Positions 23,851 to 31,609 of a DNA stretch of 39,740 nt are shown one piece after another (position 1 is the first letter of the stretch; each line of letters opens with the position of its first letter). The stretch is from Streptomyces sp. MUM 2J (lineage in GTDB: Bacteria; Actinomycetota; Actinomycetes; Streptomycetales; Streptomycetaceae): NCBI RefSeq assembly GCF_022414535.1, contig NZ_JADWYM010000055.1, positions 1 to 39,740 of the forward strand. The letters run 5' to 3'. Under the pieces are notes generated by a model. It did no database searches, had not been told where the DNA came from, and saw only the letters and a list, made by a program, of their open reading frames with translations. Both the position numbers and the translations under genes were made by a program.

Positions 23851-24360
23851 GGCCAAGAGGGGGCTCCCGTGGTCGCGGTCTGGAGGGTGCGGTTCGGGGG
23901 CTTCTCACCCACCGGTCCACGGGCTACCAGGGTATCAGCGCCAGGGGCCGATGACGTCCGGCCACACTGCGCGCATGTGCCGACACGGAGCGGACAGAGG
24001 CCGGCCCGGGCGCCGCGGGGAAGGCCGCCGCGGCCGCGCGCCGCCTGCCCGCTCCTCACCTGGTGCTCACCCGTTCGGCGACGCGGGTTGCCCGGAGCGG
24101 CACGCAGATCATCTACGTGCGTCGTATCCTGCTCGGACACTCGCTGCCGAGCCCGGCCGGGTCGCACGGCACCACCCCCCGCCCGTAGATCACCGGAACA
24201 ACGAGAGCTCGTCAGTTCGTTGAGCAGTAGTTGTGGCTTTGCCATCAAGGCTGAGCGGCTGCTTTGCTTCACCGCTCAACGACGCTTTACAACAACCCCT
24301 TGACCGCACTAGCGACCGCCCCGTTCGCGGGGTGACGTGGCCGTTCGACTGGAGTTGCAC
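23851..24360. other. 510-bp divergent region between pyrG and the GH15 gene
   Basis: No gene is supported. The stretch 24211-24300 is only about 53% G+C by my count, far below its surroundings. It contains inverted repeats that can pair in two mutually exclusive ways: CGTTGAGC at 24218-24225 or TGAGCGG at 24252-24258, each with the segment 24272-24281. The GH15 ribosome site GGAG lies at 24351-24354. Confidence 0.5.
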
Positions 24361-26163
24361 GTGGCCGGGCGCATCGAAGACTACGCACTTATCGGAGACA
24401 TGCAGACCGCGGCGCTGGTCTGCCGGGACGGCACGGTGGACTGGCTGTGCCTTCCGCGCTTCGACTCGCATGCCATCTTCGCCGGCCTGCTGGGCACCGA
24501 GGAGCACGGCTTCTGGCGCCTCGGTCCGGCCCACGCCTCCGACGTGGAGCCGCCCACCGCCGCCCGGCGCGGCTACCGGGGCGACTCGCTGGTCCTGGAG
24601 TCGGAGTGGGACACCCCACGCGGCACGGTCCGGGTGACGGACTTCATGCCCCCGCGTGACGGCGCCCCGCAGCTGATCCGGATCGTGGAGGGCGTCTCCG
24701 GCCGGGTGCCCATGCGGTCCACCCTGCGCATGCGGTTCTCCTACGGCCGGGTGGTGCCGTGGGTGCACAAGCACGACGGGCGCACCGTGGCGGTGGCGGG
24801 CCCGGACTCGGTGTGGTTCGACACCGACGGCGAGACCTACGGCAAGTCCCTGACGACCTACTCGGACTTCACCGTGGCGCCGGGCGACCGGGTCGCGTTC
24901 ACCATCTCCTGGCGCCCCTCGCACAAGGAGCCGCCGCCGCTGCCGGAGCCGGAGCAGTCGCTGGAGGCGACGGAGGAGTTCTGGCGCGACTGGGTGGAAC
25001 AGTGCACGTACCACGGCCCCTACCGGGAGGCCGTGATCCGCTCGCTGATCACCCTCAAGGCGCTGACCTACGCCCCCACCGGCGGCATCGTCGCCGCTCC
25101 CACCACCTCCCTGCCGGAGGACATCGGCGGCGTCCGCAACTGGGACTACCGCTACACATGGCTGCGGGACGCGGCGATCACCCTGTCGTCCCTGCTGCGC
25201 ACCGGCTACCGCGAAGAGGCCCGCGCCTGGCGCGAATGGCTGCTGCGGGCCGTCGCCGGCGACCCGGAGAACCTCCAGATCATGTACGGCATCGCCGGCG
25301 AGCGCGAGCTGGGCGAGGCGGAACTGGACTGGCTGCCGGGCTACGAGAAGTCGGCACCGGTCCGGGTCGGCAACGGCGCCGCGCACCAGCTCCAGCTGGA
25401 CGTGTACGGAGAGGTCACCGAGGCGCTCCACCTGGCCCACATGACGGGCCTGGCCCGCAACGACTACGCCTCCCTGCTCCAGCTGAAGCTGATCCGCTAC
25501 CTGGAGGACCACTGGCAGGAGCCGGACGAGGGCATCTGGGAGGTGCGCGGCCCGCGCCGGCACTTCGTGCACTCCAAGGTGATGGCCTGGGTCGCCGTGG
25601 ACCGGACGATCAAGCTGATCGAGTCGGGCGACGCCGACGGACCGCTGGAGCGGTGGCGTGAGCTGCGCGACGACATCCACCGGGACGTGTGCGAGAAGGG
25701 GTACGACAAGGAGCGCAACACCTTCACGCAGTCCTACGGCTCGAAGGAACTGGACGCGTCCTTGCTGCTCATCCCGCAGATGGGTTTCCTGCCGCCGGAC
25801 GACAAGCGGGTCATCGGCACCATCGAGGCCATCCAGCGGGAGCTGTCCACGCCGGACGGTTTCATCCTGCGCTACCCGACCGAAGGGGAGAGCGCGGGCG
25901 TCGACGGCCTGCCCGGCGACGAGGGCGCGTTCCTGGCGTGCTCGTTCTGGATGGCGGACGACCTGGCGATGATCGGCCGCGTCGACGAGGCCCGCAAACT
26001 GTTCGAGAAGCTGCTCTCCCTGCGCAACGACCTCGGTCTGCTCGCCGAGGAGTGGGACCCGCGGCTGCAGCGTCAGGTCGGCAACTTCCCGCAGGCCTTC
26101 AGCCACGTCCCCTTGATCGACACGGCCCTCCGCCTGACGGCTTCGGGGGCCTACGGAGGCTGA
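24361..26163 (+). CDS. Glycoside hydrolase family 15 protein, trehalase-like
   Basis: The 600-residue cytoplasmic enzyme has the N-terminal beta domain with IEDYALIGDMQTAALVCRDG and DWLCLPRFDS, as in the actinobacterial GH15 alpha,alpha-trehalases (mycobacterial Rv2402 type), followed by an (alpha/alpha)6 barrel. Barrel motifs are GGVRNWDYRYTWLRDA (~256-271), the sugar-contacting KVMAWVAVDR, LPGDEGAFLACSFWMADDL and EEWDPRLQRQVGNFPQAFSH (Glu563/564 as the likely general base). There is no signal peptide. GTG at 24361 has GGAG 6 nt upstream; the extra eight residues of the longer frame do not match the family. Trehalose hydrolysis fits spore-reserve use, but a glucoamylase-like substrate cannot be excluded. 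Confidence 0.9.
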   Translation: MAGRIEDYALIGDMQTAALVCRDGTVDWLCLPRFDSHAIFAGLLGTEEHGFWRLGPAHASDVEPPTAARRGYRGDSLVLESEWDTPRGTVRVTDFMPPRDGAPQLIRIVEGVSGRVPMRSTLRMRFSYGRVVPWVHKHDGRTVAVAGPDSVWFDTDGETYGKSLTTYSDFTVAPGDRVAFTISWRPSHKEPPPLPEPEQSLEATEEFWRDWVEQCTYHGPYREAVIRSLITLKALTYAPTGGIVAAPTTSLPEDIGGVRNWDYRYTWLRDAAITLSSLLRTGYREEARAWREWLLRAVAGDPENLQIMYGIAGERELGEAELDWLPGYEKSAPVRVGNGAAHQLQLDVYGEVTEALHLAHMTGLARNDYASLLQLKLIRYLEDHWQEPDEGIWEVRGPRRHFVHSKVMAWVAVDRTIKLIESGDADGPLERWRELRDDIHRDVCEKGYDKERNTFTQSYGSKELDASLLLIPQMGFLPPDDKRVIGTIEAIQRELSTPDGFILRYPTEGESAGVDGLPGDEGAFLACSFWMADDLAMIGRVDEARKLFEKLLSLRNDLGLLAEEWDPRLQRQVGNFPQAFSHVPLIDTALRLTASGAYGG

Positions 26164-26269
26164 GGCGGACGGAGGATCCCCGCCCTCGGCGTCATGCGTC
26201 CGTGTGCCGCACGCGGCGCGGCGGGATCCACGCGTCCGGCGCCGTCGGCTCCCCCCGCTCCCTGGCATC

Positions 26270-26302
26270 GCCCCGGTCGTCGTCGCTGCGCACGACCGGG
26301 GC
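26270..26302 (+). terminator. Probable terminator after the GH15 gene
   Basis: An 11-bp perfect stem (26270-26280 with 26292-26302) and an 11-nt loop lie 107 bp after the GH15 stop, with no gene between. Confidence 0.6.
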
Positions 26303-26438
26303 GCAGCGGGTGTGTCCGGCACCGGCCGAGCCGCACCCGGGGGAACCGCGCAGGGCCGTCCTGCGGATCCCGGTCGCGGCGTGGGGGTGGGGTGCTCAGG
26401 GGCCGGGCATCGGGGTGCGCGCCCGGACGGCGAGCCGC

Positions 26439-26466
26439 TGAACATTTCCGGCCGCGGCACTAGCCT
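26439..26466 (+). promoter_or_regulatory. Candidate promoter of the FAD oxidase gene
   Basis: TGAACA at 26439-26444, a 16-nt spacer and TAGCCT at 26461-26466 form a plausible -35/-10 pair. The predicted start near 26473 gives a ~32-nt leader with AAAGGGGG before ATG at 26505. The rest of the 341-bp gap (26164-26504) shows no other feature except the hairpin. Confidence 0.4.
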
Positions 26467-26504
26467 GGAATCGCACACATGCCCCTTGCCGAAAGGGGGC
26501 GGCC

Positions 26505-27887
26505 ATGGCTACCCCATCGAAGGCGGGCGCGGCTCTCACCGCACTCCGCGAGGATCTGGCCGGAGAGGTGTTCACCCCCTCCGACCCGGGCTACGACGAG
26601 GCGCGTGTCGTCTTCAACGCCATGATCGACCGGCGTCCGGCGGTGATCGCGCAGTGCGCGAACGAGTCCGACGTCGTGCGGTCCGTGCGCTGCGCTCGGG
26701 AGCTGGACCTGCCGGTCGCGGTGCGCGGGGGCGGCCACAGCGTGGCGGGGATGGCTCTGGGCGACGGCGCCCTGGTGGTCGACCTGCGCCGGATGCACGA
26801 GGTGACCGTCGATCCGGCGGCGGAAGCGGTGCGGGTGCAGGGTGGCGCGACGATGAGCCATCTGGACCGGGCCACCGAACCGTACGGGCTCGCCACGACC
26901 GGCGGCCGTGCCTCCACCACCGGTGTCGGCGGCTACGTCCTCGGCGGCGGAAGCGGCTGGCTGGACCGCTGCTGCGGACTGGCCGTGGACAACCTGCTGG
27001 GTGTCGAGCTGGTCACCGCCGACGGGGGACGGACACACGCGAGCGCCGACGAGAACCCCGAGCTGTTCTGGGCCCTGCACGGTGGCGGCGGCAACTTCGG
27101 CATCGCCACCGCGCTCACGCTGAAACTGCACGAACTGCCCGCGTTCTCCATCGCGTTGCTCCTCTATCTCCCGGAACACGGCCCGGAGGTCACCCGCACC
27201 TACCGCGAGGTCATCGAGTCCGGGCCCCAGGAGGCGAGCGGCGGCGTGCTGTACTTCACCGGCCCGCCGGAGGAGTTCGTGCCGGAGCACCTCGTGGGCA
27301 GGCTGGCCATCGGCACGCTGCTGACGTACGCGGGCCCGGAGGAGGATCTGCGCAAGCTGGCCCAGCCGCTGCTGGCGCTGCCGCACGAGGGGGAGATCGT
27401 CGGGGCGATGCCGTACGCCGACGTGCAGTGCATGATCGACGACCCGCCCGGGATGCGGAACTACTGGTCGGCGGAGTACCTGAACGGTGCTCCGGACGAC
27501 TTCGTGGCCGTCTTCTGCGGGCTCGCCGACTCCATGCCGGTGCCCACGGGGACCCAGCACGCGCTGCTGCCGCAGGGCGGCGCGATCGCCTCCGGACCGC
27601 ACGACTACCCGGTGCCCTACCGGGACGCGCCGTGGGTCGTGCATCCGTTCGGCATCTGGGAGGACCCGGCCGACGACGCGCGGTCCGTCCAGTGGGTCCG
27701 CGACGTCCGCACCGCCGTCCGGCCGTGGAGTTCGGGCGCGACCTACCTCAACTTCATCGGCGACGAGGGCGCCGAACGGGTCGTGGCCGGGCTGGGCTCG
27801 GGGAACATCCGCCGGCTGGCGGAGGTGAAGCGGGCCTACGACCCGGACAACGTCTTCAGGTTCAACCACAACATCGGCCCCGCCTGA
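26505..27887 (+). CDS. FAD-dependent oxidoreductase, berberine-bridge-enzyme-like family
   Basis: The 460-residue flavoenzyme probably oxidises an alcohol or sugar, passing electrons to O2. The PCMH-type FAD domain has VRGGGHSVAG with His78 as the likely 8-alpha-histidyl attachment site, then GGYVLGGGSGWLDR, NLLGVELVTADG and LFWALHGGGGNFGIAT. The C-terminal BBE segment is RLAEVKRAYDPDNVFRFNHN. The cysteine that makes a second covalent flavin bond in some members would precede GVGG; here the sequence is RASTTGVGG, so only mono-covalent attachment is expected. There is no signal peptide. ATG at 26505 follows AAAGGGGG. The substrate is unknown. Confidence 0.9.
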   Translation: MATPSKAGAALTALREDLAGEVFTPSDPGYDEARVVFNAMIDRRPAVIAQCANESDVVRSVRCARELDLPVAVRGGGHSVAGMALGDGALVVDLRRMHEVTVDPAAEAVRVQGGATMSHLDRATEPYGLATTGGRASTTGVGGYVLGGGSGWLDRCCGLAVDNLLGVELVTADGGRTHASADENPELFWALHGGGGNFGIATALTLKLHELPAFSIALLLYLPEHGPEVTRTYREVIESGPQEASGGVLYFTGPPEEFVPEHLVGRLAIGTLLTYAGPEEDLRKLAQPLLALPHEGEIVGAMPYADVQCMIDDPPGMRNYWSAEYLNGAPDDFVAVFCGLADSMPVPTGTQHALLPQGGAIASGPHDYPVPYRDAPWVVHPFGIWEDPADDARSVQWVRDVRTAVRPWSSGATYLNFIGDEGAERVVAGLGSGNIRRLAEVKRAYDPDNVFRFNHNIGPA

Positions 27888-27959
27888 GGACGTGGCGGGC
27901 GGCGCCGTCCGTGCTCCGGAGGGCCCCGACCGCACGCCGTGCTCAGCGCGGCGTGTCGA

Positions 27960-28142
27960 TCACCTCCCGCGCGGCCCGCTCCCCTTCGGTGGCGCCCCCT
28001 CCGCGTACCCCCGGAAGTCGTGGCTGCCGTGCCGGCCGCCGACGTGGACGCCGCCCTGGGCGGTCCCCCCGTAGCCCGGGTACCTGATGAGGATGCCGCC
28101 GGTGCCCGGCTGGATCCTGGTGGTGTCCGAGGTCTGCCGGAC
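27960..28142 (-). pseudogene. Start-less coding-like remnant of ~60 codons
   Basis: On the minus strand a frame ending in TGA at 27960-27962 reads RQTSDTTRIQPGTGGILIRY, then PGYGGTAQGGVHV, HGSHDFRGY and a Gly/Pro/Lys/Arg tail. Almost every third codon position is G or C, as in real genes here. No ATG, GTG or TTG is in frame close upstream; the codon at 28142-28140 is GTC, one base from GTG. It could be a short gene that lost its start, one with a non-standard start, or a chance frame. It lies in the otherwise empty 342-bp gap between the FAD oxidase and pucR-like genes. Confidence 0.3.
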
Positions 28143-28216
28143 CTCGTGTGGTGCACCGCGGGCCGGTGATCGCCCCGGGTGACCGCCCGGAGATGCTGCC
28201 GGAACGCACGCGCAGG

Positions 28217-28222
28217 TAGCGT
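28217..28222 (+). promoter_or_regulatory. -10 box implying a leaderless PucR-type mRNA
   Basis: TAGCGT lies 7 nt before ATG at 28230. The predicted transcript start is at or next to the A of ATG, and no ribosome site is present. Confidence 0.5.
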
Positions 28223-28229
28223 CCGCTGC

Positions 28230-29873
28230 ATGGACACCCGCACCGACCACCGATTCGACACCCAGGGCGCCGGGATCACCGTGCAGCGGGCACTGGAGCT
28301 GCCGGGGCTGCGCAGCGGGCTGCCCGAGGTGCTCGCGGGCGCCGACCGGCTGCACCGCACCGTGCGGTGGGTGCACGCGGGCGAGGTGCCCCACATCGCC
28401 TCCCTGCTCAAGGGCGGTGAGCTGCTGCTGACCACCGGCTACGGGCTGGGCACCCGTCCGGCCGAGCAGCGGGCGTTCGTACGGACGCTGGCGGAGCGGG
28501 ACATCGCGGCCCTGGTGATCGAGCTGGGCCCGCGGTTCACCCGGCTGCCGGCGCCCCTGGTCGACACGGCGCGCTCGGCCGGGCTGCCGCTCGTCCAGCT
28601 GCACCGCGAGGTGCCGTTCGTGACGGTGACCGAGGAGATCCACACCGAGATCGTCAACGGCCACTACGCCCTGCTGCAGCGGGCGGAGGAGGTGCACCGC
28701 CGCTGCACCGGGGCTCTGCTGGGCGGCGGCGGGGTGCCCCAGGTCCTCGGCATCCTGGCGGACTTCAGCGGCAACCCGGTGTTCCTGGAGACGGCAGACG
28801 GCCGGCTGCTGTACGCCGCCGGCGCCGGGCCCGAGGGTGCGGACCCGCTGCAGGTCTGGGAGGGACTGCGCGGCCAGCACAAGGACGTGCCACCGCCGTC
28901 GGGTTCGGTCCTGGTCGACGTGCCGGGCGGTGGGGCGGGAGCGGGCGCGGTGCGGGCCCGGCTGGTGCTGCTGCCGGTGCGGTCCCCGCTCGCGCCCGTG
29001 CACCGCATCGCCGCCGAACGGGCGGCGGGGATCCTGGCGGTGGTGCTGATGCAGGCCCGGCAGGAGGAGGAGCTGGCCGCGCGCGGACGCGGCGACTTCC
29101 TCACCGACCTCGCCGAGGGCCGGATCACCGAGGAGGACGCCCCGGCGCAGGCCCGCGTACTGGGCTTCAGGCCGGGCGCCGGGCCACTGCTGCCGGTCGT
29201 GATGCGGCTGGGCGACGCCCTCTCCCCCGGCGGCGGCTGGGCGGTGCTGGCGCGGGCGGTCGCGGAGGAACTGACCTCGGTGGGCGTGCCGGTGCTGCTC
29301 GGCGTGCGGCCGGTGGAGGGCCGCGTGCTGGTGCTGCTCGGCCTGCGTTCGGAGCCGGAGCGCCCGGCCGTCGCGGACCGGGTCGCCGCGGCGCTGCGCG
29401 CGGGGGTGGAGCGGGCGGGGATGCAGCGGCCGGGCGGACAGCCGCCGGTGGTGGTGGTCGGCGTCGCGGGCGGGTGGGCGGCGGCTTCCGCGGGCCTCAG
29501 GCACGCGGCGGAGACGGCGACCGCGGCGCAGGGACTCACCGACCGTCCCTGGTACGACGCCCGCCGCCTCGACATCGACCTGCTGCTGTGGCGGCTGCGC
29601 GGCCATCCGGACCTGGCGGCGTTCGTCGACCGCGCCATCGGTCCGCTCCGCGACCACGACCAGCGCTCGCGGCCGCCGCTGCTGCCCACGCTGGAGACCT
29701 ATCTCGCCCACGCCGGCCGCAAGGCGGAGACGGCCCGCGAACTCCACCTCAACCGGCAGACCCTGTACAACCGGCTGGCCCGGATCGGTGAACTGCTCGG
29801 CACCGACCTGGACGACCCGCAGACGGTGCTCGCCCTGAGCCTGGCGCTGCGGGCGCGGCGGCACGTCGGCTGA
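28230..29873 (+). CDS. PucR family transcriptional regulator
   Basis: The 547-residue regulator has an N-terminal PucR (purine-catabolism-type) sensor domain beginning ITVQRALELPGLRSGLPEVLAGADRLHRTVRWVH, with a TTGYGLG segment. A middle GGDEF-fold-like part follows. The C-terminal PucR helix-turn-helix is LLPTLETYLAHAGRKAETA with HLNRQTLYNRLARIGELLG. Members usually activate catabolic or transport genes in response to purines, amino acids or related metabolites. ATG at 28230 is chosen because a TAGCGT -10 box is 7 nt upstream, implying a leaderless transcript; the upstream frame from 28179 lacks a ribosome site. The target genes are unknown; the preceding FAD oxidase is the nearest candidate. 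Confidence 0.9.
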   Translation: MDTRTDHRFDTQGAGITVQRALELPGLRSGLPEVLAGADRLHRTVRWVHAGEVPHIASLLKGGELLLTTGYGLGTRPAEQRAFVRTLAERDIAALVIELGPRFTRLPAPLVDTARSAGLPLVQLHREVPFVTVTEEIHTEIVNGHYALLQRAEEVHRRCTGALLGGGGVPQVLGILADFSGNPVFLETADGRLLYAAGAGPEGADPLQVWEGLRGQHKDVPPPSGSVLVDVPGGGAGAGAVRARLVLLPVRSPLAPVHRIAAERAAGILAVVLMQARQEEELAARGRGDFLTDLAEGRITEEDAPAQARVLGFRPGAGPLLPVVMRLGDALSPGGGWAVLARAVAEELTSVGVPVLLGVRPVEGRVLVLLGLRSEPERPAVADRVAAALRAGVERAGMQRPGGQPPVVVVGVAGGWAAASAGLRHAAETATAAQGLTDRPWYDARRLDIDLLLWRLRGHPDLAAFVDRAIGPLRDHDQRSRPPLLPTLETYLAHAGRKAETARELHLNRQTLYNRLARIGELLGTDLDDPQTVLALSLALRARRHVG

Positions 29874-29964
29874 GGGCTCGCCGGAACCGTGGCACCCGCC
29901 ACCGAGCGGACCGGCCAGCGCGGGCCCCGCGACCGGACGGGGGCGAACGCCGTCTGACGGGGCT

Positions 29965-31098
29965 CTAGGCGAGCGGGCGCGGCTGGGTCAACTCGTCGTA
30001 GACGCTGAGGACCTGGGCGACCGTCTCGTCCTCGGTCGGCCAGGTGGCCCTCTGCCGTACCCCGTTGTCCCGCAGTTCCTCGCACCGCACGGGGTCCCCG
30101 AGCAACCGGACGACCGCGGCGGCGAGCGCCGCCTCGTCCGCTTCGGGGACGAGTTCGGCGGCGTCGCCCACGAGTTCGCGGATGCCCGCGGCGTCGACGG
30201 CGACCAGCGGGACCCTCGCGTGCAGGGCCTCCTGCGCGAGCACCGAGCGTGCCTCCCGGCCGCCGGGCAGCAGCGCGAGATCGGCGGCCGCGAGCAGTTC
30301 GCCCACGTCGCCGCGGCGTCCGAGGAGCCGAACCGGAAGCTCCTCGCGCTCGATACGGCCCTGGAGATGGGTCCGCAGCGGCCCCTCCCCGGCGATGACG
30401 AGCAGGGGCGGCGGGTCGAGCCGGCGCCAGGTGCGCGACGCGTCCAGCAGCACGCCGTACCCGCGGTGCCGGTCGAGTGAGCCCACGGCGACGAGCAACG
30501 GGCGTCCGGTGGAGCCCAGTTCGGCGTGCAGCTTGGGCCGGGGCCGCTCGGGGTCCTCCGGTCCCGGGGCGGGTCGCCGACCCGGCAGGCCGACCGCCGC
30601 GAGCCGCGCGTCGCGCGCACCGGTGCGGCGGGCCCGGTCCACCAGGTCCGAACTGGTGCCCAGCACCACGGCCGCGGCCTTCACCACGCGCCGCTCCAAC
30701 AGGCGCACCAGATGGGCGCGCGCGCCTTCGGCATACGCGTGGTTGTGCCAGGTGACGACGAGCGGGGTGGTGCGGCCGCTGAGCGCGAGGACGGCCCGGA
30801 AGGAGGCGTGCAGACCGTGCGCGTGCACCAGGTCGGCGTCGGTGCAGGCCGCCCGCAGGGCGGCGACGGAGGCGGGGTCGCTGCTCCGTGGCACGTGCAC
30901 GTGGTCGGCGCCGGTCGCGGTGAAGCCGTAGGCGTGATCCGCCTCGGCGGGGGCGCACACCGTGACGCGCACGCCCCGCGCGACGAGCCCGGCGGCCAGG
31001 GAGCGCACGTGGGCGCTGCTGCCGGCGTTGCCTCCGCCCAGCACCTGCACGGTGCGCAGCGGCAACTGGCCGTGCGGTGAGGGGCTGATCGGGCTCAC
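29965..31098 (-). CDS. Glycosyltransferase family 4 protein
   Basis: The 377-residue GT-B enzyme transfers a sugar from an activated donor. The N-terminal acceptor domain starts TVQVLGGGNAGSSAHVRSLAAGL and contains DADLVHAHGLHASFRAVL and VVTWHNHAYAEG. The C-terminal donor domain has VAVGSLDRHRGYGVLL, LLVIAGEGPLR, VRLLGRRGDVGELLAAADLALLP and the GT4 donor-site segment EARSVLAQEALHARVPLVAV. GTG at 31098 is selected because AGGAG lies 10 nt upstream; GTG at 31134 has no ribosome site. It has no signal peptide or clear membrane span. Such a gene lies near recN in streptomycetes, usually with steA and mctB between; here those are not seen. Confidence 0.88.
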   Translation of the reverse strand: MSPISPSPHGQLPLRTVQVLGGGNAGSSAHVRSLAAGLVARGVRVTVCAPAEADHAYGFTATGADHVHVPRSSDPASVAALRAACTDADLVHAHGLHASFRAVLALSGRTTPLVVTWHNHAYAEGARAHLVRLLERRVVKAAAVVLGTSSDLVDRARRTGARDARLAAVGLPGRRPAPGPEDPERPRPKLHAELGSTGRPLLVAVGSLDRHRGYGVLLDASRTWRRLDPPPLLVIAGEGPLRTHLQGRIEREELPVRLLGRRGDVGELLAAADLALLPGGREARSVLAQEALHARVPLVAVDAAGIRELVGDAAELVPEADEAALAAAVVRLLGDPVRCEELRDNGVRQRATWPTEDETVAQVLSVYDELTQPRPLA

Positions 31099-31609
31099 GT
31101 GGCCGGGGCTCCTGGTTCGGCGTCGGGCGGTCACGAAGAAACGTACAGAAGGATCACTCGCCGGGTGTGTGCCGTGCGGAGGTCTCCCCGCACCCCGCCA
31201 AGAATGCCAGGACGCACGGGCGTTACGGGAACACCGGGGGCGCGCGCTTGGTCAGCCCGCACTCCCACATCACTCACACGAGTGAAGGAACTGCCCGGCC
31301 CACCCGGTCCCCGCACACCGCCGCGGCCGCCGGCGCGGCAGCGGGCGCCAGCGGCCCGGTCCGCCCGTTGCCCGCGACGACGGCTGCGCCGAGAGTCGCG
31401 CCCGGCGCGTGCGCACGGGTGTCCCCCGACATCACGCCTCCCCCGGATCATCGGGGAGCACGGCCGACGTGGCCCCGGCGGCGGACGGCTCGCCCACCGG
31501 CCCGGGCTCGCGGCCGTCCCGGCGCCGGGCCGTGTCCGCCCACCCCGCGCCGCGGCGGGCCGGGCGCGGGGTGACGCGATCGGTGTCCCGCTCGTCGCGG
31601 GCCCGGGCG
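31099..31609. other. 511-bp intergenic region between the GT4 gene and recN
   Basis: No coding sequence is supported. The only clear structures are the recN terminator (31541-31573) and a small inverted repeat CACTC-ACAC-GAGTG near 31268-31281. This is where the steA/mctB pair would be expected from the conserved actinobacterial order. Confidence 0.5.
31541..31573 (-). terminator. Terminator of the tlyA-nadK-recN operon
   Basis: An 11-bp perfect stem (31541-31551 with 31563-31573) with an 11-nt loop lies 36 bp after the recN stop. Confidence 0.65.

Noticed and set aside
24337..24360. Longer start for the GH15 enzyme (GTG at 24337)
   Set aside because: No ribosome site precedes it, and family members begin at the AGRIEDYALIGD segment.
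27960..29864. 634-codon minus-strand frame
   Set aside because: Almost all of it is antisense to the PucR gene. Only the last ~60 codons, outside PucR, show real coding bias and are reported separately.
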